Origin: Flaveria trinervia | Lineage: Eukaryota; Streptophyta; Magnoliopsida; Asterales; Asteraceae | NCBI GenBank assembly: GCA_025506515.1 | Contig: CM046452.1 | Coordinates: forward strand, 42,913,591-42,977,590 | Direction of reading: 5' to 3' | Length of the DNA stretch: 64,000 nucleotides | Shown here: positions 20,625 through 32,480 of the stretch, piece after piece | How positions within the stretch are numbered: position 1 is the first letter of the stretch | Layout of the letters: each line of letters begins with the position of its first letter | Notes under the pieces: model-generated | Database searches by the model: none | Told to the model about the DNA's origin: nothing | What the model saw: only the letters and a program-made list of their open reading frames with translations | Made by a program: the position numbers and the translations under genes

Positions 20625-23600
20625 TCAACATTCAATGCTACAGGCCCGTGTAAACAATAGTGCAGATCCATTGACACTTCGAAGAACCATCATCCTAGAA
20701 TCTATGTAGGTCCCACAAACAATCTTGGACAAATCAAACATTTCTGGGGGAATTTGCAGCCGAACTTCATTAACCACAGCCTGCGCAGCCTCGATATCTT
20801 TGCTCAATGGCTCATTTAATACCAGGGACACGTCAATGTCACTCGACACAAGTTTGGCCACCGGAAGACTCGAGGGTAATTCTCTCTCACGTAATGCTTT
20901 CCGCCACTTCTTCCCAGAAAGTTTCTTGATTGCCGATTCTCGGGCGCCGGTTGCAATTCCTGGGAGATTTTGGGTGCCATTTTCATTTTCGTCTTTCGTG
21001 TAAAGCCGTTTACCAGATGTTAATTTAAAAGTGGAATTTACTACGAGTTTTCCTTCAGTGCCGACTTTGTCGTGTGGCCAATCTTTGCCAACTAGGACGT
21101 TGAAGCTGATGTCGGATGTGAACGAAAATGGCGGTTTTGGTTTTGATGGTTGGGTTATTGTAAGGTGCACATCTCCAATGAGGACACGTATAGGTGGTTG
21201 GCGAGTGGTTAATCCTATGTGGCGCCCAGTGCAGTATACCAATCTCCATCTTCCAGGTAGCAACCTTAGCCAGTTCTGCACATAATAAAATTGTTGGTGG
21301 TGGTGCATAATGAGATATAGCAAAGTCTAACTATAATTGTACTGGTTTGCAACCATAATTACTGAGTTAGTAAATTAAAAGGGGGGAAGAAGTGTAACCA
21401 AGACCGACCCATATCTACCGGCACTAAAAGTTACCCCCCTTTTGGCCTGAACCAGGTCAAGAAATTTAATGCAAAGAAAATACGTTTTTACTAACCTTTG
21501 GCTTCAAATGAGGATTCAACATCTCCATTAACTCAAAGAAGTGAGCAAGCCTTGTGCGCTGAATGATAAACAGAAAAATCATTAATGGTTAGTAAAGTTG
21601 ATAGCACAAATGGTTACTAATGTCAAAAATTTGAGGTGGGATTTTTAACCAATTACTTATGAATGATGCGATTTAGGTTGTGTTAGGCCACTAAGGTAAA
21701 GTAAAAGAAAGAAAACAAAAAAGAACATCAAAATGGTAACTGGACAAACAGGTCAGAAATCAGCCAAAGTGCATTTTTTGAGCCTGGTATTACCTGCATC
21801 ACTTTATTCAGAAATATAATTATTATTTAAATAATATAATCCCTGTGATCACATTTAGCATGCCACCAAACATATATTGACTCATACTTGAAACAATTAT
21901 TTTGACAACCATGACTGACTCACCCATTTAGCAATGTCTATCGAAAATCCATGAGAAGATTAAAAAAGGCATTCTCTTATAACAATTAAAAGACGGAGCA
22001 AGTTTTGTTTAGATATAAAACCTGTTGGTGGCCATATATGTACTCCTCGGTGATTCTAACTGCTGTTGATCCCAGACTCCATCTGATGACGTCCATTGAT
22101 GGGTTCACTCGCCATCTCGGTCCACAAAGAAATGGATGTCTCAGAGCATCTAAACATCTGTAAGAAATACCGATGAATTAGTAGACTCAAGAAGTATTAA
22201 TCTTGATTAGAGTTAAAAGTAACATTTCCTTTTTTTTATTTGCAAATATTATAGTTAAAAGTTACCTATTGACCATTACTATTGTTGCAACTTATCGAAG
22301 TAGTGAATTTCAAGTATAACCACATTATTGCCATGTAAAATGTGTTGAAAGTCATTTCAAATAAATACTTTATAATAAGGGAATCATAATTGTGTAGATT
22401 ATTTCATATAAATACTTCATAATAAGGGAATCATAATTGTGTAGACTACTTTCAAAGTACTTTTTAACTTAGAAGTAACACTTTTAAACTATTTTACAAA
22501 TGAGTTGATTTTGGAACATGTGAATCTAACGGATATAATGTAAATATATTTATTTAAGTAAAGAGGGTCAAATAGACTAAACAGATCAAAAGCATCATAA
22601 AGTGGGTTTTAATGCATACAATCCCCTAAATCACTTTATCCAAAAACAAAAGTGTAATAATATTCAACACACCAACTGTTTATGAGAAAATTTGAAAAAA
22701 AAGTGTTTACGTGAACCCAAACCCATACCAGACAGTTCCTGTTCGGACCTTTTACCTAATCTGCACAACCTACCCCTTTTGCAACCTCTATTTTAGCCCA
22801 TCAATAGATTCACCCAGGTCATATTATTGGGTATCAATTTCTTAAACGAATTTTCATTTACAATACCTCAATCCTTCCAAACTTGCATACTTTTTAAACA
22901 ATGAAAACGTGAATTCTTATAGAAGGGAAGAAATCTTATTTCTAATTAAATCTAATGTAAAAGAATGACACGTAATTCTCACTAATGCAAGAACTTAATC
23001 GACATGGAAATTGCAATGATTGAGTTGGCACACAGGTTTCATGACGTGTTCTGACTATATGCCAAATATCTAAGACGCCCTTTAATAAAAACAAAGGGAT
23101 CATTGCCATCAGTATATAGCAATGATAGTGAAAAGAAAATCTGCAGCAATTTTCAGGTATTTGCTGCAGTCTGTATGCTTTTTTTACCTTATTCTATCAA
23201 GTGGTTTAGTTGCAAGAAGTAATGATAGCAGGTGCCAGCCTGCACCCCAATTCCTATCTAGCATCTGTAATAAAAAATAAAATACAAGAGTTCCTAAAAT
23301 ATATCAAAAAGGACAATGGTGCAAGTACAGACAATTATGGCGAAGATATATGTGCTTACTTGCAGCCCAACATTTCCATGTGATGAATTCCTATTAAAAG
23401 TTCTTAGTAGAAATTCACGCAAACAAGAAGGATCATTTCCCTGATAGTTCACAAGAATGGATAGATATGAACTAAACTATGCACAAAAGATGTTCAATCA
23501 CGTGTGAAAAATTCCTTTGTTACATAAAAAGAAAATTTGATCTAAATGGCATCTTACCTTATTAAGGAATGATTTGAACTTTGTGAAGATAACCGGATCC

Positions 23601-26600
23601 ATTAGCTCTCTCAGTATCATCTTTACCATGATGAATCCAACACATCTAATATGATATAAAGATCAGAATGAAGAACTTTCATATTATGGGGGAAAAAAGC
23701 ATATGATAATGATACGAATACCAAACATGAGATTAAATATGTCTATTCTAGAAGGAAAAAAATGGATAATGTATAGAAGTAGAGGGGTATAATTGTTATT
23801 AGTAAGAAAGAATATAGGGGGAGAAAAGGAAACGCTTTTGGTGTGAGTTAGTTTGTTTGTCTTTTTGGGGCTCTTGCATGATGCAATGAGAGAGGGTTTG
23901 TAACCCTAGAATCTGTGGTTGCATTTCATTAACATCATCCTTTCACAATAAAATCTGAGTTTCTTTTGATTGTTCCTAGTATTATCCTTTAATAGTCTTA
24001 ATCTTCCATCCGATCAATCCTGTTCTCTATCATTGGTCCGACCTGCCCTGACCTGCCGCCTCCTACCTTTCATGGAAACACGTACTACTTCTCGCTTGGA
24101 TGCTCAAGAACTTCAAATCAAACAGCTGCAGAATGATGTTTCTGAGATGAAATCCTCTTTCAAGTTGCTTGAAGATGATCGAGCAGAATCAGGGGAGTCT
24201 CGTAAGGTTGTTCTTGCTTGGATGAAACAACAGGAAAAGAAACCGGTGTCTGATTTAGGTGGTTCAGGACTCTCCGGCGAAGGGTTTTCTTCTTCAGGCC
24301 CCAAATTGAACACCACTTCCGGTTCTCCGGAAGACTCTTCAGTGGTTCCGTGGGCTATAAAGAAAATTAAGCTTCCGGAATTCAGTGGGTTCGATCCACA
24401 GGGATGGATTCAGAAAGCGAAATTATACTTCGATATCAACAACACTCCGGACGAGCTTCGTTTGCGGTTAGCTCAGTTGAGCATGGTGGGTGTGGCTCAA
24501 CACTGGTTCACCGTTATCACTCAGGTACGTGACTCCCTCACCTGGTTGAATTTTCAATCGGAACTTCTCCAATGCTTCAGTGGTTTGGAGATTCAAAACC
24601 CGTATGAGCAACTGGCAACTATTAAACAAGGGGATTCCATTCACGATTATAATGACGATTTTGAATACCTTCTATCATTGGTCCCTCGGTTGCCGGAATC
24701 CCAAGCTTTGGGGTACTTTATCGCCGGATTAAAGGACGATGTCAAGAAGTGGGTTCGTCTGCATCGACCACATTCTCGCTTGGACGCGATGTATCTGTCC
24801 AAGGATGTAGAAGAAATGCTCCGACCCTCCGCCGGTACTGCGTTGGCGTCCCGGTTCCGTTATCTGACCCTTTCAGCTTTACCTACGGGGGATGTTTCTC
24901 ATGGGCCTTTCTCTTCGGGCCGTTTTGAGCCCAAATCGATGGGTTCTCATCGGGCCGCGAACAAAACCCCATTGGGTAGATCCGATTCATCGCGATTGAT
25001 ATTCACCATTAAATCCGGTTCTTCTTCTTCTTCTGAGTTTGGGCATTCGAGTCCCTGTGACTGAGGAATGTGGTCTCTATCTCGCTCCGAATGGGAGGAC
25101 TGCCGGAAAAAGGGACTTTGTTTTCGGTGTGGACAACCATACAGTCCGGCTCATAAGTGTCCGGAAGGTAAATTGCAAGTTCTTTTACTAGGTGATGATG
25201 AACTCATTGACTCAAATCGCTACAAATTTCTTATCGGAACAACCTTCTCCTCTTGATGATTCTCCTGTAATCGAACCCTCCGGAGGTACTTGTCTCGCTT
25301 TAGAATTCGAGGTTTATTAGCGGAGACAGGGGGCTGCAATACCTTACGCCTTGAAAGAAAATTACAAGGAATTCTGGTTAGTATGTTAGTGGATAGCGGA
25401 GCTACCCATAACTTCATCTCTCGACGTTTGGTTCTTGCTTTGGGTATTCCCTTTTCCACATTTTCCGGTATTCGCATTAAATTGGGGGATGGTCATTTTG
25501 TGTTTCTTAATGAACATTGCCTTAATCTCAGGATACACATGGGTAATTGTTCTTTTGTATTGAATGCATTGGTATTTGACACCAGTAATTTGGATATGAT
25601 TTTGGGAATGGACGGGCTTCAGTCGTTGGGAGAGGTCATACACGACTGGCATAACTCTTGGATGCAGTTTGCGTATAACGGTCAAAAGGTTCGATTACAA
25701 GGAATCATGGTGGGTCAACCTCAACGGCTGCTTTACAACAGTGGCTGCCTCTTGAAGACAAGACTTCCAGTAATCGGATTCGGTCTCATGTGTCCTTAAA
25801 TGGTACTTTGTCCAGTTTATCCGACCAACAACGTTCAGCCCTTTCCAGTGTGCTACACCAATTTATGCCCATTTTTCAACCACCAGCTGAGCCACCTCCC
25901 AGACGTGCTCATGATCATGGCATAACCTTGACCTCCCAAGAACCCATTTGTGTCCGACCTTATCGTGGCACATTCAAAAAACAGAGGTTGAACGTCAGGT
26001 GCGTGCACTCTTAGACTTGGGAATGATTCGTCCGAGTAAGAGTGCTTATCGTTACCCGTTATCTTAGTTCGGAAGAAAGATAATGCCGTTCGGCCTAACA
26101 AACGCTCCGACGACGTTTCAGGCCGTCATGAATGATAATTTCAGACCATTGTTACGTCGCAAGGTTGTAATCTTCTTTGACGACATTTTAATTTACAGCC
26201 CCACTTGGGATACACACTTGGATGATTTACAATTGGTCTTTACCATTCTGTTAGACAACCACCTTCGTGTCAATCAACAAAAATGCTCTTTTGGACAACC
26301 CTCGGTTAAGTATTTGGGCCACATTATAGATGGTACTGGGGTTTCGATGGATCCAAAGAAAATTGAGGCTGTTATGGATTGGCCAGCTCCAACAAACTTA
26401 AAAGGATTACGGGGTTTTTTGGGATTGACCGGATATTATCGGAAGTTTGTTAAGCATTATGGAAGTATCGCGCGACCATTAACGGACTTGACCAAAAAAG
26501 ACGCTTTTGCATGGAGTCCCGAGGCGCAACAAGCTTTCGATCAGCTCAAACAAGCCTTGGTTACTGCCCCTGTATTAACGCTACCTGATTTCACATGTTC

Positions 26601-29600
26601 ATTTAGTGTGGAATGTGACGCTTCAGGGAGGGGCATTGGTGCTGTTTTATTACAGCACAATAAACCGATCGCTTATTTTAGTAAAGCTTTAAGCGATCGG
26701 AACCTTGCCAAATCGGCTTATGAGAGTGAGATGATGGCCTTGGTATTGGCAGTTCAGCATTGGAGAACCTATCTGATGGGAGCTCATTTCACAGTTTACA
26801 CAGACCAAAAGAGTTTGAAATATCTTTTGCAGCAAAGGGTGTCCTCTCCCGACCAGCATAACTAGGTTGCTAAGCTGTTGGGATACGATTTTGACATACA
26901 ATACAAACCATGTCGTGAAAATAGGGTTGTCGACGCTCTCTCTCGTCGCGCCGATTCGGGTGAATTAAACCAAGCAATTTTCTCTCCTGTTTGGCTTCAA
27001 GGTGCTCAGCTGGTTAAGGAGGCGAAGCAAGATCCTGAAATTCAACAACTTCTAACTAAATGTGTGGCAACTCCTTCTAAGTTTTCGGAATATTCAGTCA
27101 AACAAGGAGTATTACATTATAAAGATCGGTTGGTCATCTCCAAGAATTCTAAATTCATTCCCGAATTGCTTCACGAATTCCACACGACAGCTACGGGGGT
27201 CATTCGGGGTTCTATCGAACATATTGTCGTCTGCAGCTAACTTGTTCTGGTCGGGAATGACTACTACGGTTAAAACCTTTGTACGAGAATGTGATATTTG
27301 TCAAAAATGTAAAGCATCTTCGGTTCGACCGGCCGGGTTACTCCAACCTCTGGCAATTCCGGAAACCATTTGGGAGCATTTAACAATGGACTTCATTGTC
27401 GGCTTACCGTCCTCCAAAGGTTACACGGTCATTTTGGTGGTTGTTGATCGCCTATCAAAGTACGCCCACTTCATCTTATTGAAACACCCTTTCACTGCCA
27501 AAACAGTGGCCGGTACCTTTATCAAGGAGATTATCCGGCATCAAATCTATAGTCAGCGATCGTGATCCTCTTTTTCTAAGCACTTTTTGGCAAGAGATCT
27601 TCCGGTCAATGGGCACTAAACTCCACCTCAGTTCCGCATACCATCCGGAATCGGATGGCCAATCCGAAGTTGTCAACCATTGTCTAGAATCTTACTTGCG
27701 TTGCTTTGCTATCGATCAGCCAAAAACGTGGGCTTTATGGATCCCTTGGGCGGAATTTTGGTATAATTTGACTTTTCACGTTTCTACGGGCACAACTCCT
27801 TTTGAAACAGTTTATGGACGCAAACCACCTTCTGTTTTGCAATATGTTTCGGGTGAAATTCGATTGGAATCGGTTTTGAGTGAGCTGCAGGATCGGGATG
27901 AAGCTTTAAGGCAGCTGAAACTTAATTTATCTCATGCATAGAGCATAATGAAGACTCAAGCTGACAAGAAACGACGTGAGATACAATTTGACGTAGGGGA
28001 TTGGGTGTATGTCAAATTAAAACCATATCGACAGCTTTCAGTGGTCAATCGCATTCATCAAAGGCTGGCGGCAAAATTCTTTGGCCCTTTTCAGGTTATT
28101 GCTAAAATCGGACCAGTGGCTTACAAATTACAATTGCCACCGGCATCCAAGATCCATCCGATCTTCCATGTTTCGTTGTTAAAGAAAGCGGAGGGGACGT
28201 TTACGAATCCCGCATTACCACCGGAATTGGAGATTGGCGATGTTGAAGCACTCATTCCTATAGCCATATTAGACAAGCGCTTTGTGGGTGGTGAACCGGA
28301 GTCCGGAGAACAATGGTTAATTCAGTGGCAGGGCCAACCACTGGGGACGTGACTTGGGAGGATGCAGCATGGATTACTGGTCAATTTCCTAATGCAAGTC
28401 TTGAGGACAAGACTTTTTTTGAAGGGGGAAGCAATGATATGAATACCAAACATGAGATTAAATATGTCTATTCTAGAAGGAAAAAAATGGATAATGTATA
28501 GAAGTAGAGGGGTATAATTGTTATTAGTAAGAAAGAATATAGGGGGAGAGAAGGAAACGCTTTTGGTGTGAGTTAGTTTGTTTGTCTTTTTGGGGCTCTT
28601 GCATGATGCAATGGGAGAGGATTTGTAACCCTGGAATCTGTGGTTGCATTCCATTAACATCATCCTTTCACAATAAAATCTGAATTTCTTTTGATTGTTC
28701 CTAGTATTATCCTTTAATAGTCCTAATCTTTCCTCCGATCAATCCTGTTCTCTATCAGATAATTTCCATCACCCTTTTTTTTTCCTCGTTGCGTACCTCA
28801 TATCAAATGCAATCATCATTTGTTGTCTGTCTGTATTATTTGGACCATCAAAAAAGTCAGCAGCATTTCCCAGTATTCCTACCTGAAAATAAAGTTGAGC
28901 TATAAGGAAACAAGCAGCACATATATCAAAAGAAGATGGCTGCTACTAGCATTCCATCATCTTGCAAATAAATGTTTAGAATCTTCAATGGCAATGATCT
29001 CTCAAGAACATGTGATGAATAAATGAGTTCCATAGCATACAAAATGTCTCCATCTATGGAATGAAGAATATAATGATCCTCAAAACATTCAAACACTTTA
29101 CCTGATGAGGAGAAAGTTAACAAACATGTTTATTCTTCCTACAAAAGGAACTACATATTTGTTTAATAACTTTTACTAGGGGTTGGTTGCACTTTATAAA
29201 TCACTTAGAGAGGCATCTGACTTTTGAATAGTCATGAGAAACATTAACAAACAAGTGAAAGTTGTAACACCAAACCCTTCAGCAGGAAATAAGTTTAGTA
29301 ACTTCAAGCAAATAAACTTGCATTAATATATCCTGTAAACGGTACATTCATACTTGGAAAATAGTAAATATTAGCTTGAACAAAGAGAGCTAGATACTCA
29401 CTTTAATATGTCGATCGACTGGACTTATATGAACATTCTCCAGCCTGAGCTCTGTATGGGCAAGTCCATGACTATGCAAGTAATTTACCTGAAGTAGAAT
29501 ATCAACAGAAGCATTAAATATCCTTCCAATCCCTATACAACTGCATTTATGGATGCGTGCACACACACACCCGCACACACAAGTCACAACATAACAGATA

Positions 29601-30705
29601 CAAGCCATAGATCATACACCAATTAGCAGATCTCTCATCAGAATTCGAATAACACGTAGCTGGCGAGAGACAGCTGGCCCACCAACTGTAACATCACCCA
29701 CTCGTCTCACAGATTCTTCATCTAAAGCAAGTGTAGCTTCCAATGTGGGTAACCAGTCTGTCTGGCGAAGCCAGTGCCTCAAAGAAAAACTTCCATGATA
29801 CTGAAATGAAGAATAACAAAATCCAGAACTATTTCATCAAAAACATGGAGAATCAAGAGTATTTGTATCTTCACAACTAGGAACAATCACCTACCCCATG
29901 AACAAGTGTAAATGAGCCATCATCCTCCATTGTTTGGGAACACACATAACCATGAACTTGCATTGAATAAGAATGGTACATCAGTTTACGGCGGGACAGT
30001 TTCTTTAGAACCTGTAAATCCATTTTGATGGCAAAGAATATGAGTGTGTTCATTGATATATGCATGAAAAACACAAATTTCAATTAATAAAATCAACCAA
30101 GAGCACCTGTATAGCGCGTTTTCCTCTGCGTTGTGCTTGAGTAGTAGTAAGCCGTCTAAGCACCACTTTTGTATTATGCAAAGGGCTGCACCATCATTAA
30201 GTTAGATTTCCACAAGTGTATAACAAAGCTTTCACCCAGTAAAAGCATACCTATCAGAATTTTCAATAAGTGCTTCAAAAACAGCCTCATCCCCCTACAT
30301 AAAGGCTCAAATCAAAACAGTCAACACAACAATCAGAGTGATACATGTAATACAGGATATCCAAAAACAAGGAGCATATTTGCATACCCTTCCACCTAGA
30401 CCAATGCTAACCCGATCACTAATATTAAAATCAGAAAATTTAAACTTCATGGCATGGCTAAATTCTTCTCCCTCTAAGGAATCTGAAGTAGATACACTAG
30501 CATCGTCCTCAAATTCCAGTGGAGATAGAGCTTCTCTTGATGATGAACACCTGATTTGTGATCTTCGTTTCCCAAACGAGTCAAAGTTTGTTCGCATTCG
30601 AGGCAAGCAACTTGGTTTTATCAGTGTTGTCGGCAAATTATTACTGTACCGTGTTACTTCCAAAATTTCAACAAGCATAAATGAATGCATTCCGCTTAAA
30701 GCCAT
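20625..30705 (-). CDS. PAP14: Plastid-lipid-associated protein 14 homologue (kinase-like plus fibrillin domain)
   Basis: Thirteen exons join in frame with GT-AG introns: 30705-30388, 30294-30251, 30185-30107, 30011-29895, 29800-29618, 29488-29402, 28882-28797, 23645-23558, 23440-23360, 23264-23188, 22157-22022, 21558-21496 and 21275-20625. They total 2,010 bp, 669 residues. Residues 1-90 are Ser/Arg-rich, a plausible plastid transit region (RSQIRCSSS). Residues about 95-430 are kinase-like: GLGGRG near 102, YHSYSMQVHGY, then HTELRLEN at 258-265. Residues about 455-665 form the PAP/fibrillin domain (LLPGRWRLVY, IPPEMFDLSKIVCGTYIDSR). Length and order match Arabidopsis At5g53450 (FBN11/ORG1) as I remember it. 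Plastid fibrillins bind lipids in plastoglobules and thylakoids; the precise job of this two-domain member is not known to me. HRD is HTE and DFG is ILG, so kinase activity is doubtful. Intron 7 carries a 5-kb retroelement; the coding sequence is intact. Confidence 0.95.
23710..24032 (+). repeat. 5' LTR of Reina element
   Basis: It runs TGATACGAATACC to CTCTATCA, 323 bp. TTGGTCCGACCTG follows directly at 24033 and would be the primer site; it begins with the expected TGG after one base, but I cannot name the tRNA. Confidence 0.9.
24072..25256 (+). pseudogene. Reina gag, one in-frame stop
   Basis: The ATG at 24072 (METRTTSRLDAQELQ) is preferred over one at 23970 that lies inside the LTR. A coiled-coil-like start is followed by the gag core (IKKIKLPEFSGFDPQGWIQK, GVAQHWFTVI, NPYEQLATIKQGDSIHDY). 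A TGA at 25062 interrupts the frame, which then continues with the zinc knuckle CFRCGQPYSPAHKC. The frame ends at 25256. The protein would form the particle and bind RNA. Confidence 0.88.
25290..25799 (+). pseudogene. Reina protease region
   Basis: The aspartic protease active site LVDSGATHNFISR is intact, followed by LGMDGLQSLG. The frame is entered and left by frameshifts (about 25205-25310 and about 25760-25800). Confidence 0.85.
25790..27240 (+). pseudogene. Reina reverse transcriptase and RNase H, RT partly deleted
   Basis: The RT entry (RPYRGTF, VRALLDLGMIRPSKS, VILVRKKDN) runs out of frame directly into MPFGLTNAPTTFQ at 26083. About 85 codons that normally lie between, with the first catalytic aspartate, are gone. 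The rest is present: FFDDILIYS (usually Y/F-x-DD), GLTGYYRKFVK, then RNase H (ECDASGRGIGAVLLQ, YESEMMALVLAVQHW, VYTDQKSLKYLL). A TAG at 26863 lies in the NHxxK-type linker, after which the frame continues to VVDALSRR. Confidence 0.88.
27062..28434 (+). pseudogene. Reina integrase and chromodomain-like tail
   Basis: The zinc-binding end (CDICQKCKASS) and core (WEHLTMDFIVGLP, VVVDRLSKYAHF) run to a frameshift near 27550. The core then continues at 27609 with KLHLSSAYHPESDGQSEVVN and the glutamate region. A TAG at 27939 precedes the C-terminus (ADKKRREIQFDVGDWVYVKL, IHPIFHVSLLKK). The tail FVGGEPESGEQWLIQWQGQP looks like a chromodomain, but a frameshift near 28350 splits it. Confidence 0.88.
28435..28757 (+). 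repeat. 3' LTR of Reina element
   Basis: It is 323 bp, preceded by the purine tract GAAGGGGGAAGCAA and followed by the GATAA duplication at 28758. Confidence 0.92.
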
Positions 30706-30735
30706 TTGATTTAAATTTTAATTCTGAGCAATGCA
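30706..30735 (-). other. PAP14: PAP14 5' UTR segment and probable leader intron
   Basis: On the minus strand TTTTTATTGCAG ends at 30736, 30 bases before the ATG, with a pyrimidine-rich lead. It reads as a 3' splice site, so the 5' UTR is probably split, with its first exon near 31440-31600. The donor was not fixed. Confidence 0.45.
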
Positions 30736-31559
30736 CTGCAATAAAAACTTGCAAAGTCATTATCAAGGCTATCTAGACTCAAGTAACTCCAAATTTCCAT
30801 GCAATAAAATAAAACCTTAACACTCCTGATCTATGTAACTTATTTTATGAGACTTCAAATTCAAACGCTTAGGCATTATGTCAATCCCAACAAAATCTGT
30901 ACACTTTCAGAGCAAAATAAGAAAGCAATTAGCAGTTTCGAACCATTCAGCTAGTGACCAATATATTCAAGAAAACGACAACTACCCAATTAGTAGAAAC
31001 TAGCAAACATTTTAAGCGACCATACACCAAGAGAATTTTTTACTCTGTTTCTTCAAGTATGATGTTGTTTGGAAACTAAATGCCAACTACAATGGTTAAT
31101 CCTTACCGCTACAGAAAGATGGAAGTGTATAAACCATTCAAAAAAAAAAGATAAAGATTTCACTTTGACCTTCAAAAGTGCATCTCAATCCAAACCAAAG
31201 CAAATTATTACAACTTTCTAAGAAATTTCCACAAACACGTGGGACTTAGTTATATGCCGTATAAGGAACTCACTCACCAGAACAACTTGATTAGCACACA
31301 ACTTTTCAGGGCAAAGATCAAACATCTATAAAATCGAATGCACAACTTGAGTAAAATCAAAGCTAAAATCAAACAACCACCAAATTGGCATTCGATATCA
31401 CACAAGCAATCAAATTAGGGTAAAACCGTAATCAACCTATGGTGAACTACTACACCGATCAATCAACAAGAACACAGAAATCAATCATTCCATCTACGTC
31501 AACGAAGAATGAAATTGAACAACACCTACGGGTAGAAGAAAGAAGACCGAGTGACTGAC

Positions 31560-31660
31560 CTAATCAAATTGGCATGAGGAGAAAGAGAAGCTGTTAATTG
31601 GAAATGGGGATTTGTGATTGTGAGTGATCATATGTATGTATATATTGAGAAATTCAGGGT
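31560..31660 (-). promoter_or_regulatory. PAP14: Probable PAP14 core promoter
   Basis: On the minus strand a TATA-like run (CAATATATACATAC, about 31636-31650) is followed by a CT-rich stretch (CTTCTCTTTCTCCTC) typical of plant leaders. A truncated retroelement begins only about 350 bases upstream, at 31999. Confidence 0.4.
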
Positions 31661-31998
31661 TGCGTGTGTTGGTGTACGTCTGTAACGTCTCGACGTGAGC
31701 CTCTCGCATGTCTATGTCGTTATGGTGCGTGCTACAACCCAATAATAATATCTCTCAAGCGCTTTGTCTTCGTGCTACCTGTTTACCATTTCCACAAACA
31801 AAACCCGGTTTTAGGAATTCGGGTTTGACACTCGTTTTAAACGTTTATAAAAATTAGCCATTGGGGTCATATGATTGTTTACTATTTTGTTCTTATGTGT
31901 TAGTAGGTATTGGTATTCTATGTGTTGGTTTAATCAAAACGCTCAAAATGAAAAAAAGACACTTAAAAATGTAAAATTGCTCTCGAAAAACCATAGCT

Positions 31999-32480
31999 TC
32001 TGAAAGTCTTTGTAGAGTTTTGTTTGGATTAGTTGAACCAAAAATAATATCATCTACATATACTTAAACTATCATCAAGTCATTTCATGTTCTTTTGATG
32101 AAGAGAGTTTCATCTATAGTACTTTTTTTGTATCCATGCTTGCAGAGATACTAAGATAGAGTCTCATACCATGTCATTGGTGTTTGGTGCAGCCCATAAA
32201 GAGCATTATCAAGCCTGCAAACATAATCAGGATGATTAGGATCTGCAAAGTCAGGTGATTGTTTGACATACACCTCTTCATCAATCACCCCATAGAGAAA
32301 AGCACACTTGGCATCAAGTTGATAGACCTTGAAGTTCTTGGATGCAGCAAATGCCAAGAATATCCTAACAGCTTCCAGTCTTACTACAAGAGCAAAGACA
32401 TCTGTGTAGTTAATTCCTTCTTCTTTTGTGTACCCTTGAACAACTAGTCTAGTTTTTTTTAATGACAAGTCCTCTATCAT
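31999..32480 (-). pseudogene. Copia RT fragment
   Basis: The open part (32151-32480) reads LVVQGYTKEEGINYTDVFA, LDAKCAFLYGVIDEEVYVKQ and ALYGLHQTPMTWYETLS, a standard Ty1/copia RT of Sirevirus type. It continues in broken frames to the YVDDIIFGSTN region at about 32050. The end at about 31999 is a truncation, not an LTR. Confidence 0.88.

Larger units (their letters stand above)
23710..28757 (+). mobile_element. Reina-type Ty3/gypsy chromovirus in PAP14 intron
   Basis: The 5,048-bp element has 323-bp LTRs and a perfect GATAA duplication (23705-23709, 28758-28762). The order is gag, protease, RT, RNase H, integrase and chromodomain-like tail, which is Ty3/gypsy. Short LTRs, the one-knuckle gag and the tail FVGGEP...LIQWQGQPLGDVTWED followed by LEDKTFFEGG fit the Reina clade of chromoviruses. 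It has at least six stops or frameshifts and lacks the first half of RT, so it is dead. The two LTRs differ at about ten positions by eye (about 3%), so the insertion is fairly recent. Confidence 0.93.
23646..28796 (-). other. PAP14: PAP14 intron 7, expanded by a retroelement
   Basis: The donor GTACGC is at 28796-28791 and the acceptor ATTAG is at 23650-23646. Removing the Reina element and one copy of its GATAA duplication leaves about 98 bp, in line with other short introns of the gene. The element lies in antisense, so its own polyadenylation signals do not read in the PAP14 direction. Confidence 0.9.

Noticed and set aside
23970..24071. Gag start of the Reina element at 23970
   Set aside because: The first 21 codons are LTR sequence; the same reading appears in the 3' LTR. 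The ATG at 24072 lies after the LTR.
30338..30709. Plus-strand ORF overlapping PAP14 exon 1
   Set aside because: It is a shadow of exon 1, crosses its splice site and has no recognisable motif.
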